Source: Streptomyces kaniharaensis
Lineage (GTDB): Bacteria > Actinomycetota > Actinomycetes > Streptomycetales > Streptomycetaceae
Length of the DNA: 64,000 nt
Direction of reading: 5' to 3'
NCBI RefSeq assembly: GCF_009569385.1
Contig: NZ_WBOF01000001.1
Coordinates: 682,001-746,000, forward strand
Below are positions 41,429 through 50,412 of this stretch, piece by piece. A program made the translations under genes and the position numbers. A model generated the notes under the pieces. It did no database searches. It was not told the DNA's origin and was given only the letters and a program-made list of their open reading frames with translations. How positions within the stretch are numbered: position 1 is the stretch's first letter; the number at the start of each line of letters is the position of its first letter.

Positions 41429-41763
41429 GGTGGGACCTCCGGTTGATCGTCGATCACGGTCACGGGCGCGCCGGTCCGCACGCGGAACACGGGGTTCAGG
41501 GGTTCAGGGGGAGACCGGTCGCTTCTGCCCGGCCTGCCGCCGGTCGTCGGCGGGCGGCGCGTCACGCCCCTCGGGCAACCGGAGGTCGGCTGCGGGGCCC
41601 GCGGCGATTCAATCTTGGACCGGCACCGGACGCACCGTCAATCACCGTATTCCGTCCGGCCACTCCCCACCTGGGGTGTCACATCCGCGATCGCCGATTC
41701 GTCTCAGGAGTGGAAGCCGATCATCGCGATCGCAGGTCGCGACCATCGAAAAGGAGGCCCGCA
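41429..41763. promoter_or_regulatory. Divergent region between forT and the Rieske gene
   Basis: This 335-bp region should carry promoters for both the forT operon and the plus-strand operon. Two copies of CGCGATCGC lie at 41686-41694 and 41725-41733, 39 bp apart, just before the Rieske AAGGAGG (41751-41757). A tandem GGGGTTCA pair is at 41491-41506. These repeats are candidate regulator sites; no regulator is assigned. Confidence 0.45.
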
Positions 41764-42990
41764 GTGGCTACGCGGAAGGTCAACGAATCCCTGACCCGGG
41801 TCGGACCGGGCACGCCCATGGGCCGGCTGCTCCGCGAGTACTGGCTTCCGGTGATGCGCAGCGAGCGCCTGGCCGAGCCCGGCGGCGATCCCGTCCCGGT
41901 GGAGCTGCTCGGCGAGAAGTACGTCCTGTTCCGCGGCGCGGACGGCCGGGTCGGCTGCTTCGACGAGGCCTGCCCGCACCGCGGCGCCTCGCTGGCGCTG
42001 GCCCGGAACGAGGACTGCGCGCTGCGCTGCATCTACCACGGCTGGAAGTTCGACGTCTCCGGCAAGGTTATTGACACACCGTCAGAACCCGAGGACGGCG
42101 GCCGGTTCGCCTCGCGCGTCAAGCTGAAGCACCACCCGGTGGTGGAGGCCGGCGGCGTCATCTGGGTGTGGCTCGGCGGCACCGACCGGGAGCCCAACGC
42201 CTTCCCGGGGTTCCCCTTCACCAAGCTCCCGGCCGAGCAGGTCTTCGCCACCGTCGCCCTGGTGGACTGCAACTGGCTCCAGGGCGTCGAGGCCGACATC
42301 GACTCGGCGCACGTCTCCCTTCTCCACGAGACCGAGGCCCGCAACGGCCCGCTGCGCGATCTGCTCGACGACACCGCCCCGCGCGACGAGATCGACGAAC
42401 AGCCGTACGGGCTGCGCTACGCCGCGATCCGCTCGCTGTCCTCCGGCGACGCGCTGGTCCGGGTCAAGCCCTTCGCCATGCCCTGGTACACCGTGGTGCC
42501 CGAACTGCCCACCGGCGACCGGCTCTGGCACGCGTGGGTGCCCGTCAACGACCACCAGACCATCATGTGGTACCTGTGGTGGAACGACGAGAAGCCGGTC
42601 GACCCGTCGTACTTCGCCGAGCAGTTCGGCCTCGACCTCGACCGGATCAACCCCGACAACATCCGCGAGGGCTACACCCGCGAGAACGCCTGGGGGCAGG
42701 ACCGCGCCGCGATGGCCGACGGCCGCAGCTTCTCCGGCATCCGCGGCCTGGTGCTCCAGGACGTGGCCGTCCAGGAGAGCATGGGGCCGATCGTCGACCG
42801 GACCATCGAGAACCCGGGCAAGAGCGACCGCGGCATCGTCCGTGCCCGCCGCTACCTGCTCGACGCCCTCGACGCGCACGCCAACGGCGCCACTCCGCCG
42901 GGACTTGGCGCCGACGCCGACTACGGCAAGGTGCGCTCCGCCAACGTCGTGGTCCCGGACGGCACGGACTGGCGCGACCTGGTGTCCTGA
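41764..42990 (+). CDS. Rieske non-haem iron oxygenase
   Basis: From GTG at 41764, six bases after AAGGAGG, the product is 408 residues. The Rieske [2Fe-2S] site is C70, H72, C89 and H92 (CPHRGA...CIYHGW), and the catalytic iron site is EADIDSAHVSLLHE with H183 and H188. It resembles the phthalate/vanillate oxygenase branch, which needs a ferredoxin/flavin reductase. None is fused, and an FMN reductase follows, although that is the SsuE type rather than a typical Rieske partner. It probably hydroxylates, demethylates or desaturates an intermediate on the way to the pyrazole. Confidence 0.88.
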   Translation: MATRKVNESLTRVGPGTPMGRLLREYWLPVMRSERLAEPGGDPVPVELLGEKYVLFRGADGRVGCFDEACPHRGASLALARNEDCALRCIYHGWKFDVSGKVIDTPSEPEDGGRFASRVKLKHHPVVEAGGVIWVWLGGTDREPNAFPGFPFTKLPAEQVFATVALVDCNWLQGVEADIDSAHVSLLHETEARNGPLRDLLDDTAPRDEIDEQPYGLRYAAIRSLSSGDALVRVKPFAMPWYTVVPELPTGDRLWHAWVPVNDHQTIMWYLWWNDEKPVDPSYFAEQFGLDLDRINPDNIREGYTRENAWGQDRAAMADGRSFSGIRGLVLQDVAVQESMGPIVDRTIENPGKSDRGIVRARRYLLDALDAHANGATPPGLGADADYGKVRSANVVVPDGTDWRDLVS

Positions 42991-43041
42991 GTCCGCCTCC
43001 AGCTGACCGGACCCGCTGTTCGGCCGCTCGGCCGCCAGCCG

Positions 43042-43073
43042 CTCAGTCACCCAGCCACTCAGTCACTCAGCCA
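43042..43073 (+). repeat. Two 16-bp tandem repeats between Rieske and FMN-reductase genes
   Basis: CTCAGTCACCCAGCCA (43042-43057) is followed at once by CTCAGTCACTCAGCCA (43058-43073), differing at one base. It lies in the 102-bp gap before the FMN reductase, where the transcript leader would be. Function is unknown; it may be slippage-derived or a regulator site. Confidence 0.75.
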
Positions 43074-43092
43074 CTCGGACGAGGAATCTGCC

Positions 43093-43650
43093 ATGGCCCA
43101 TGTGCTGTCCATCTCGGGAAGTCCGTCCGCGACCTCCCGCACCACCGCGCTGCTGCGCCACCTCGACGCCCGCCTCACCGCCCACGGCCACCGGGTGACA
43201 CCCCTGGAGGTCCGCTCCCTGCCGGCCGAGGCGCTGCTCGGCGCCGACCCCCGGCACCCCGCCATCGCGGCGGCGGCCGAACTCTTCGAGACGGCCGACG
43301 GGATCGTGGTCGGCACGCCCGTCTACAAGGCCGCCTACTCAGGTCTGCTGAAGTCCCTGCTCGACCTGCTGCCGCAGTACGCCCTCGCGGGAAAGGTCGT
43401 GCTGCCGCTGGCCACCGGCGGCACCGCCGCGCACGTCCTCGCGATCGACTACGCGCTGCGCCCGGTGCTCACCTCGATGGGCGCCGCGCAGGTCACCCCC
43501 GGCTGGTTCACCCTCGACCGCGAGATCACCGTGCGGGAGGACGGCACGGTGGCGATCGCCGAGCAGACCGCCGACGCCCTGGCCCAGGTCACCGACCAGT
43601 TCTCCGTCGCACTCGGCGCACGCGCCGTCCTGTCCACCACCTCCGCCTGA
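43093..43650 (+). CDS. NAD(P)H-dependent FMN reductase (SsuE-like)
   Basis: The 185-residue flavodoxin-fold protein has SISGSPSATSRTTALL near the N-terminus, VVGTPVYKAAYSGLLKSLLDLL as FMN-contact segment and LPLATGGTAAHVLAIDYALRPVL, the SsuE signature. Such reductases supply free FMNH2 to luciferase-like monooxygenases. Two of these are in the cluster (18.1-20.5 kb), which makes this their probable partner. It is in the plus-strand operon between the Rieske gene and forC, so supply of electrons to the Rieske enzyme is a second possibility. Confidence 0.88.
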   Translation: MAHVLSISGSPSATSRTTALLRHLDARLTAHGHRVTPLEVRSLPAEALLGADPRHPAIAAAAELFETADGIVVGTPVYKAAYSGLLKSLLDLLPQYALAGKVVLPLATGGTAAHVLAIDYALRPVLTSMGAAQVTPGWFTLDREITVREDGTVAIAEQTADALAQVTDQFSVALGARAVLSTTSA

Positions 43651-43681
43651 GCTCTCCCGCCCCTCACCTGTTGGAGTACCC

Positions 43682-44683
43682 GTGAAGCGCTGGTCCACCA
43701 AGGACCTGGAAATCCTCCGCCCACCGGCCGACGGCCGCCCCGGCGACGGCATCCTCACCTTCACCGACCGCTATTCGGTGTACGACTTCGGCGTGATGCC
43801 CGACGAGATCCCCGGCAAGGGCATCGCCTCCGCCACCATGGCCGTCCACTCCTTCGGACTGCTCGCCGCGGCCGGCGTCCCGACGCACTTCGTGGAGCAG
43901 GTGTCCGAGCGCTCGCTGCGCATCCGGCTGCTGGAGATCGACTTCCTGGGCAAGTCCGCCGCCACCGGCCCAGCCGGGATGATCCCCCTCCAGGTGGTCT
44001 ACCGCAACGCGCTCCCGCGCGAGTCGTCCGTCCACCGCCGCACTGCCGCCGGCACGCTCGACCCGGCGCTGGTGCCCCCGTACGCTCCCTCCGGCGCGCC
44101 GTGGCTGGCCGCCCCGATGGTGGAGTTCACCACCAAGTTCGAGGACACCGACCGCTTCGTCACCGCCGAGGAGGCGGCCCTGGTCGGCCGCGTCACCCCC
44201 GCCGACCTGGCCGGGATCGCGGACCTGACCCGCACCGTCGCCGGGGTCCTGACCGCCCACGCGGACGCGGTCGGGCTGCGACTCGCGGACGGCAAGGCCG
44301 AGTACGGCTTCGACGAGCACCGCCGTCCGCTGCTCATCGACCACGTCGGCACCCCGGACGAGAACCGCTTCTACTTCCGAGGGACCCCGGTCTGCAAGGA
44401 GCTGCTGCGCCTCCTCCACCCCGGACTTCGCGACCAGGTGCAGGAGTCGGTGCGCAACGGCACGCCCCGCTCGCAGTGGCCGCGACCGGAGCGCCTGAGC
44501 GACCGGTTGGTGACGGCGACCGCCGAGGTGTACCAGGCGCTCACCGCGCTGTGGACGGGCGGCCGCCCCGACACGCCGCAGCCCGAGAAGCGGCTGACCG
44601 CGGCGGTCACGGAGTTCCACGCCTCCCTGCCCGCACCGCAGTTGCTGGAGCGGGTCGGGCTGGTCGGGGCTTCGGCCGACTAG
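43682..44683 (+). CDS. forC: ForC: SAICAR-synthetase homologue for the pyrazole nucleotide
   Basis: From GTG at 43682 (TTGGAG upstream) the product is 333 residues, the longer PurC class. Family segments include TFTDRYSVYDFGVMPDEIPGKG, FVEQVSERSLRIRLLEID, PLQVVYRNALPRES (substrate-binding) and the acidic site LLIDHVGTPDENRFY. It should couple aspartate to the carboxy-aminopyrazole ribotide, parallel to CAIR-to-SAICAR, before ForB releases fumarate. It differs in length and motifs from CofB, so the two PurC homologues in this window were recruited separately. It follows the FMN reductase by 31 nt. Confidence 0.88.
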   Translation: MKRWSTKDLEILRPPADGRPGDGILTFTDRYSVYDFGVMPDEIPGKGIASATMAVHSFGLLAAAGVPTHFVEQVSERSLRIRLLEIDFLGKSAATGPAGMIPLQVVYRNALPRESSVHRRTAAGTLDPALVPPYAPSGAPWLAAPMVEFTTKFEDTDRFVTAEEAALVGRVTPADLAGIADLTRTVAGVLTAHADAVGLRLADGKAEYGFDEHRRPLLIDHVGTPDENRFYFRGTPVCKELLRLLHPGLRDQVQESVRNGTPRSQWPRPERLSDRLVTATAEVYQALTALWTGGRPDTPQPEKRLTAAVTEFHASLPAPQLLERVGLVGASAD

Positions 44684-44693
44684 GGCACCGAAC

Positions 44694-47504
44694 ATGGTTG
44701 TTGACGGCGTGACCGACCTCGGCGACGTGGCCGCCGCCCTCCGCCGCGCCGGCGTCGAGGCGGACGACTCCGTGCGCCGCCGGGCGGAGTACTCCAGCGA
44801 CGCCTCGCTCTACCGGATCGTCCCGGCCGCGGTCGCGTTCCCGCGGACCGCCGACGACGTGGTGGCGGCGCTGGAGGTCTGCCGCTCGCTCCGCGTTCCG
44901 CTGACGGCCCGGGGCGCAGGTACGTCGATCGCGGGAAACGCGGTCGGCCCCGGCGTCGTCCTGGACTTCTCCCGCCACCTGAACCGGATCCACGGGATCG
45001 ACCGGGACTCCCGAACGGCGCTCGTGGACCCAGGAGTCGTCCTCGACGACCTCCAACGGGCCGCCGCCGCCCACGGCCTGCGCTTCGGCCCCGACCCGTC
45101 CACCCACAGCCGCTGCACGATCGGCGGGATGATCGGGAACAACGCGTGCGGATCCCGCGCGCTCGGGTACGGGCGCACCGCCGACAACCTCGTCGAGCTG
45201 GACCTGGTCACCGGCACCGGCGAACGCCTCACCGCCCGCAAGGGCTCGGATCCGTCCGGCTCGCCGACCCTCACCGCCCTCTCCCGCGTGGTGCACGGCC
45301 GCCTGGCCGTCATCCGCACCGAACTCGGCCGGTTCGGGCGGCAGGTGTCCGGCTACTCCCTCGAACACCTGCTGCCGGAACGGGGTTTCGACCTCCCGGC
45401 CGCCCTCACCGGCTCCGAGGGTACGCTCGGCGTCCTGCTCGGGGCGCGCCTGCGACTCACCGCCGTCCCCGCTTCGACCGCCCTGGCGGTGCTGGGCTAC
45501 CCCGACATGGCGAGCGCCGCCGACGACGTCCCGCAGCTGCTGCCGTGCGAGCCGGTCGCCGTCGAGGGTCTCGACCGGCGCATCGTCGACATCGTCCGCG
45601 GCCTGCGCGGCTCCGCCGCCCTGCCCCGGCTGCCGCGCGGCGGCGGCTGGCTGCTGGTCGAGGTCCCCGGCGCCACCCCGGCCGAGGCCGAGGCGGGCGC
45701 GGCCCGCGTCATCGCGGCGGCCGGGGCGCTCGACTCCCGGCTGATCACCGACCGGGCGGAGGCCGAGGCGCTGTGGCGGATCCGCGAGGACGGCGCCGGC
45801 CTCGTCGCCCGCACCGGCCGCGCCCACCCCGGCTGGGAGGACGCCGCCGTCCCGCCCGCCCGACTCGGTGCCTATCTTCGCGAGTTCGACGCACTGCTGG
45901 CCGAACACGGCCTCACCGGCATCCCCTACGGCCACTTCGGCGACGGCTGCGTCCACGTCCGCCTCGACTTCCCGCTCGAACGCCCGGGCGGCCCGGCCGC
46001 GTTCCGCGCGTTCCTGGAACAGGCGGCCCGGCTCGTCGGCGAACACGGCGGCTCGATGTCCGGCGAGCACGGCGACGGCCGCGCCCGCGGCGAACTTCTC
46101 CCGTACATGTACTCCCCCGCCGCACTGGAGGCGTTCGGCGCGGTCAAGGCGGTCTTCGACCCCGACCGCCTGCTCAACCCCGGCGTCCTGGTGCACCCCG
46201 TCCCGATGGACGCCGACCTCCGTCTCCCCGCCGCCGTCCCGCTGCGCTCCGGCCTCGGACTCGCCCACCACCGCGACGGCGGCGACTTCACCCGAGCCGT
46301 CCACCGCTGCACCGGCGTCGGCAAGTGCCGTGCGAGCACGCCGACTCCGGACGCCGTGATGTGCCCGAGCTACCTCGCCACCCGCGACGAGAAGGACTCC
46401 ACGCGGGGACGGGCCCGGGTGCTCCAGGAGATGGTCAACGGCACGCTCGTGCACGGCTGGCGCGCCCCCGAGCTCGCCGAGGCCCTCGACCTCTGCCTGG
46501 CCTGCAAGGGCTGCTCCTCCGACTGCCCCAGCGGCGTCGACATGGCCGCCTACAAGGCCGAGTACCTCCACCAGCGGTACCGGCGCCGGCTGCGCCCCGC
46601 CTCCCACTACTCCCTCGGCCTGCTCCCGCTCTGGGCCCGCCTCGCCTCACTCGCCCCGGGACTCACCAACCGCGCCCTTGCCGGGCCGTTCGGCCGTCTG
46701 GGCCGCAGGGCCGCCGGAGTGGACCCGCGCCGCGAACTCCCCCGATTCGCCCCCCGCACCTTCCGCCAGTGGTTCGCGACCCGCCCGCAACCACCGTCCA
46801 CCGGCAAGCCTGTCCTCCTCTGGGTCGACACCTTCACCAACCACTTCGCCCCACAGGTGGGCCAGGCCTCCGTACGAGTCCTCGAACGGGCCGGCTACGA
46901 CGTCCGGATCCCGGCCCGGCAACTCTGCTGCGGCCTCACCACCATCACCACCGGCCAGCTGGACCTGGCCCGCCGCACCCTCCGCCGCAGCATCGCCGCC
47001 CTGGCCCCGCATGCCGAGGCCGGCCTCCCCGTCGTCGGCCTGGAACCGTCCTGCACCGCGGTCTTCCGTGGCGACGCCGCCGAACTCCTGGGCTCCACCC
47101 CCGCCGTGACGGCCGTCGCCCGAGCCACCCGCACCCTCGCCGAGCTGCTCACCGACACACCCGGCTGGACGCCACCACCACTCACCGACACCCACATCGT
47201 CGCCCAGCCCCACTGCCACCACCGCTCCGTCATGGGCTGGTCCGCCGACCGCGACCTGCTCACCCGGGCGGGCGCCACGGTCCAGGCGGTCAACGGCTGC
47301 TGCGGCCTGGCCGGCAACTTCGGCGCCGAACGCGGCCACTACGAGACGAGCCTCCAGGTCGCCGAAACGTCCCTCCTCCCAGCCGTCCGCGCCGCCGGGG
47401 CGACCGCCGACCTGCTCGCCGACGGCTTCTCCTGCCGCACCCAACTCGACCAGCTCGCCCATCGGGAGAGCCTCCACCTCGCCGAACTCCTGGACCGCCG
47501 ATGA
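44694..47504 (+). CDS. FAD-linked oxidase fused to Fe-S domain (D-2-hydroxyglutarate/lactate dehydrogenase-like)
   Basis: The 936-residue product has an FAD_binding_4 domain (PLTARGAGTSIAGNAVGPG, IGGMIGNNACGSRALGYGRT), an FAD-oxidase C domain (SMSGEHGDGRARGELL) and C-terminal Fe-S segments: CTGVGKC...CPSY and CLACKGCSSDCPSGV, followed by a CCG-type heterodisulfide-reductase-like domain (QLCCGLTT, NGCCGLAGNFG). Such proteins oxidise 2-hydroxy acids. Because a hydrazino acid derived from glutamate would resemble 2-hydroxyglutarate, it may oxidise that intermediate to a hydrazone; this is inference. It is cotranscribed with forC and overlaps the PfkB gene by 4 nt. Confidence 0.85.
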   Translation: MVVDGVTDLGDVAAALRRAGVEADDSVRRRAEYSSDASLYRIVPAAVAFPRTADDVVAALEVCRSLRVPLTARGAGTSIAGNAVGPGVVLDFSRHLNRIHGIDRDSRTALVDPGVVLDDLQRAAAAHGLRFGPDPSTHSRCTIGGMIGNNACGSRALGYGRTADNLVELDLVTGTGERLTARKGSDPSGSPTLTALSRVVHGRLAVIRTELGRFGRQVSGYSLEHLLPERGFDLPAALTGSEGTLGVLLGARLRLTAVPASTALAVLGYPDMASAADDVPQLLPCEPVAVEGLDRRIVDIVRGLRGSAALPRLPRGGGWLLVEVPGATPAEAEAGAARVIAAAGALDSRLITDRAEAEALWRIREDGAGLVARTGRAHPGWEDAAVPPARLGAYLREFDALLAEHGLTGIPYGHFGDGCVHVRLDFPLERPGGPAAFRAFLEQAARLVGEHGGSMSGEHGDGRARGELLPYMYSPAALEAFGAVKAVFDPDRLLNPGVLVHPVPMDADLRLPAAVPLRSGLGLAHHRDGGDFTRAVHRCTGVGKCRASTPTPDAVMCPSYLATRDEKDSTRGRARVLQEMVNGTLVHGWRAPELAEALDLCLACKGCSSDCPSGVDMAAYKAEYLHQRYRRRLRPASHYSLGLLPLWARLASLAPGLTNRALAGPFGRLGRRAAGVDPRRELPRFAPRTFRQWFATRPQPPSTGKPVLLWVDTFTNHFAPQVGQASVRVLERAGYDVRIPARQLCCGLTTITTGQLDLARRTLRRSIAALAPHAEAGLPVVGLEPSCTAVFRGDAAELLGSTPAVTAVARATRTLAELLTDTPGWTPPPLTDTHIVAQPHCHHRSVMGWSADRDLLTRAGATVQAVNGCCGLAGNFGAERGHYETSLQVAETSLLPAVRAAGATADLLADGFSCRTQLDQLAHRESLHLAELLDRR

Positions 47505-48388
47505 CCGCCAAGCGCCCCCTGCTCGTAGGCACCGTCACCCTCGACTACCTCCACGAGGGCCCGATCGGCCGCGCCCTCCCACCCGCGACCCTGCGCTGGG
47601 GCGGAGTCATCCACAACGTCGCCTGCGCCATGGCCGCCCGCGGCAGCAACCCGCTCTTCCTCACCGCCACCTACACCGGCGACCTGGCTCCCGCCGTCAC
47701 GGGCCACCTCGCCGCCCACGGCGTCGACCGGCTCACCCTCCCGGTCGAGGCGCCACTGCCCCTGTTCGAAGCCCAACTGATCGACGGCTCGGTCACCGAC
47801 AAGCACTTCGTGGGACAGGAGGCGCTCGATCTCCTCACCCCCGGCCTCCTCGACACCCGCGCCGACCTGTTCGACAACGCCTCCGTCGTCGTCGCCGGCA
47901 CCGACAGCCACCCCGCCACCCTCGCCTGGCTCTGCACCGCCGCCCGCGACCGCGACATCCCCTTCTGGCTCCTCTCCGCCGACCCCACCGAAGTCCACAA
48001 ACTCGTCCCCGAAGGGCAGCACGCGACCTTCGTCTCCCTCAACGCCCGCGAACTCTCCCTCTGGGCCGGCGCCGACCTCCCCGACCACGACGCCATCGCC
48101 GCCGCCGCACGCGAACTCGTCACCTCCGGCGGCCACGCCCTCGTCACCCTCGGCCCCCAAGGTGCCGTCCTCGTCCCCGCGGACGGCACCACCCCCCTCC
48201 ACCAACCCGCCCCCACCATCAACGGCCACCCCCTCACCGTCGGCGCCGGCGACATCCTCTTCGCCTGCCTCCTCTCCGCTCGCCTCACCCCCACCCCCTG
48301 GCCCCAGGCCCTCCGCCAAGCCGCCACCCTCACCACTACCTACCTCACCACCCCGGCCTACACCGCCCTGCGCCCCACCGCGCAGTAG
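47501..48388 (+). CDS. PfkB-family carbohydrate/nucleoside kinase
   Basis: The 295-residue product has the second PfkB signature with catalytic Asp in TVGAGDILFACLL, a preceding VTLGPQGAVLV strand and an N-terminal VGTVTLDYL segment. The family includes ribokinase and adenosine kinase. Its ATG overlaps the previous stop (ATGA), so it is coupled to the FAD/Fe-S enzyme and is the last gene of the cluster. It might phosphorylate ribose or a nucleoside, for supply of PRPP precursor or salvage of formycin. The sequence does not choose between these. Confidence 0.83.
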   Translation: MTAKRPLLVGTVTLDYLHEGPIGRALPPATLRWGGVIHNVACAMAARGSNPLFLTATYTGDLAPAVTGHLAAHGVDRLTLPVEAPLPLFEAQLIDGSVTDKHFVGQEALDLLTPGLLDTRADLFDNASVVVAGTDSHPATLAWLCTAARDRDIPFWLLSADPTEVHKLVPEGQHATFVSLNARELSLWAGADLPDHDAIAAAARELVTSGGHALVTLGPQGAVLVPADGTTPLHQPAPTINGHPLTVGAGDILFACLLSARLTPTPWPQALRQAATLTTTYLTTPAYTALRPTAQ

Positions 48389-48414
48389 CGCCGACCGACG
48401 GCGAACCCGGCAGT

Positions 48415-49374
48415 TCAGCGCACCCGTCCCCGCGCCTTCAGCGGGATCGACGGGAGCTCGGGAGCGCGCAGCCGGGCACCGTCATAGCCGTGCACCTCGC
48501 CGAATCGCGAGCTCGTCTCCCAGTCGTTCCGCGCCTGCACGATCTCCTCACCGGATCGCCCGATGAAGTTCCACCACATGACGATCTTCTCGTCGAAGGG
48601 CTCGCCGCCGAGCAGGAGGACGGCGGCGTCGGTGCGGGCGAGGAGGGGGAGTTCGGAGCGGCCGCAGCCGAGGTAGAGCATGGAGCCGGGTTCGATGCGG
48701 ACGCCGTCGACGTCGACGCTGCCGGACATGGAGAGGACGGCGTACTCGAAGTCGCGGACGAGGGGGAGCCCGAGGTCGGCTCCCGCGGTGAGGGCGAGGT
48801 CGGCGCCGACGAGGGGCGTGTAGGTGGTGCCCGGTGAGGTGGCCGAGTCGAGGGTGCCGAGGATGACGGTGGCGCGCAGGCCAGGGGCGGTGACCACGGG
48901 CAGGTCGGGGTGGTGGTCGAAGGCGGGGGCGGTGTGCCGGTGGGCGTCGGGCAGGGCGACCCAGAGCTGGGCGCCGTGCAGGAAGCGGGCGTGCGGGCGC
49001 GGGGACTCCTCGGAGTGCGAGATCGCCCGGCCCGAGGTCATCAGGCCCAGTTCGTACGGCCGGACGGTCTGCAGGCTGCCGAGGCTGTCGCGGTGCAGCA
49101 CCTCGCCCTGGTGGAGCCAGCTGACCGTCTGCAGCCCCAGGTGCGGGTGCGGCGGGACCTGCATGCCGGGTTCGTCGGCGATGTCGTCCGGGCCGTAGTG
49201 GTCGACGAAGCACCAGGCGCCGACCATGCGCCGGCCCAGGTTGGGCAGCAGGCGGCGCACCACGGTGCTCTCGCCGAGCGGGACCTGGCGCCCTGTGAGG
49301 AGTTCCTTCACCGGGCCGCTGCTGGCCTCGCCGCCGCAGGCGGTCGGGGAGGGCTTGAGGTCGAGGTTGCTCAT
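48415..49374 (-). CDS. Pirin-family protein
   Basis: From ATG at 49374 the product is 319 residues. The bicupin fold shows the metal-ligand motif PHPHLGLQTVSWLHQGEVLH, followed by ISHSEES, as in pirins with quercetinase-like or regulatory activity. The remaining C-terminal cupin has SGSVDVDGVRIEPGSMLYLG. It is convergent with the last cluster gene, 26 bp away, and likely lies outside the cluster. Substrate unknown. Confidence 0.85.
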   Translation of the reverse strand: MSNLDLKPSPTACGGEASSGPVKELLTGRQVPLGESTVVRRLLPNLGRRMVGAWCFVDHYGPDDIADEPGMQVPPHPHLGLQTVSWLHQGEVLHRDSLGSLQTVRPYELGLMTSGRAISHSEESPRPHARFLHGAQLWVALPDAHRHTAPAFDHHPDLPVVTAPGLRATVILGTLDSATSPGTTYTPLVGADLALTAGADLGLPLVRDFEYAVLSMSGSVDVDGVRIEPGSMLYLGCGRSELPLLARTDAAVLLLGGEPFDEKIVMWWNFIGRSGEEIVQARNDWETSSRFGEVHGYDGARLRAPELPSIPLKARGRVR

Positions 49375-49491
49375 GTCGCGGATCCACCACCGTGCGGAGT
49401 AGGGCCGGGGCCGGCCGTCGATGACCGTCGTCAACGATCGTCCATCACCACGGCCGGACCTCGCATCCGCGCGGCCGGGGCCGCGGCCGCC

Positions 49492-50175
49492 TCAGTGCCC
49501 GCAGGCCCACCAGGCGTCCGCGGTGGCCTTGACCGCCAGCTCCCGCAGGCTGCGGACGGCCTCGGCCGGGTCCTGCGCCCCGTACACCGCCGAGCCGGCG
49601 ACGAAGACGTCCGCGCCGGCCTCGGCGCAGCGCTCGATGGTGCTCGCGGAGACGCCGCCGTCGACCTGGAGCCACAGTTCGAGGCCGTGCCTGTCGATCA
49701 GCTCCCGGGTGCGGCGGATCTTCGGCAGCATGATGTCGAGGAACGCCTGGCCGCCGAAGCCGGGCTCGACGGTCATGATCAGCAGCATGTCGAGTTCGGG
49801 CAGCAGGTCCTCGAAGGGCTCGATCGGGGTGCCGGGCTTGAGGGCCATGGAGGCGCGGGCGCCCTTGGCACGGATCTCGCGGGCGAGGCGGACGGGCGCG
49901 GCGGCGGCCTCGACGTGGAAGGTGACGGAGCCGGCGCCGGCCTCGACGTACTGGGGGGCCCAGCGGTCCGGGTCCTCGATCATGAGGTGGCAGTCGAGCG
50001 GGATGTCGGTGGCGCGGGCGAGCGACTCGACGATCGGGACGCCCAGGGTGAGGTTGGGCACGAAGTGGTTGTCCATGACGTCGACGTGCAACCAGTCCGA
50101 ACCCCGGACGGCCTCGGCCTCCTCGGCGAGCCGGGCGAAGTCCGCGGACAGGATGCTGGGGTTGATCTGCGCCAT
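49492..50175 (-). CDS. rpe: Ribulose-phosphate 3-epimerase
   Basis: The 227-residue TIM barrel has [28 protein letters not shown] (metal/acid residues), [22 protein letters not shown] and [10 protein letters not shown], all canonical for Rpe in the pentose phosphate pathway. It interconverts ribulose 5-phosphate and xylulose 5-phosphate in the cytosol. Its closeness to a ribosyl-dependent cluster may be chance; PRPP draws on the same pentose pool. The 237 bp upstream to the next gene is a divergent promoter region without visible repeats. Confidence 0.93.
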   Translation of the reverse strand: MAQINPSILSADFARLAEEAEAVRGSDWLHVDVMDNHFVPNLTLGVPIVESLARATDIPLDCHLMIEDPDRWAPQYVEAGAGSVTFHVEAAAAPVRLAREIRAKGARASMALKPGTPIEPFEDLLPELDMLLIMTVEPGFGGQAFLDIMLPKIRRTRELIDRHGLELWLQVDGGVSASTIERCAEAGADVFVAGSAVYGAQDPAEAVRSLRELAVKATADAWWACGH

Positions 50176-50412
50176 TACCGATGCCTTCACACGAGGGTCG
50201 GATGCCCCGGGAGCGGGCACCTCGCCCCATCATCTCGTGCGGCGGCACCGGCCGACGCGCAGCCCGCCCTCCGCGTGACCGTCGTCACACGCGGCCCGGG
50301 GTTACCGCGGCCGTCGCCGTGGTCATCAGCTGGGGAGCGGCCTGCGCGCGGCCACGGTCGCTCCGGTCCGGCACGTCCCCCGCGCACATCGCTCTCCGAG
50401 GAAGGCCTCCCG

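Noticed and set aside
43682..44683. Housekeeping purC
   Set aside because: It lies in an operon of pathway enzymes together with a second set of PurA, PurB and PurH homologues and the C-glycoside synthase, so a dedicated role (ForC) is more likely.
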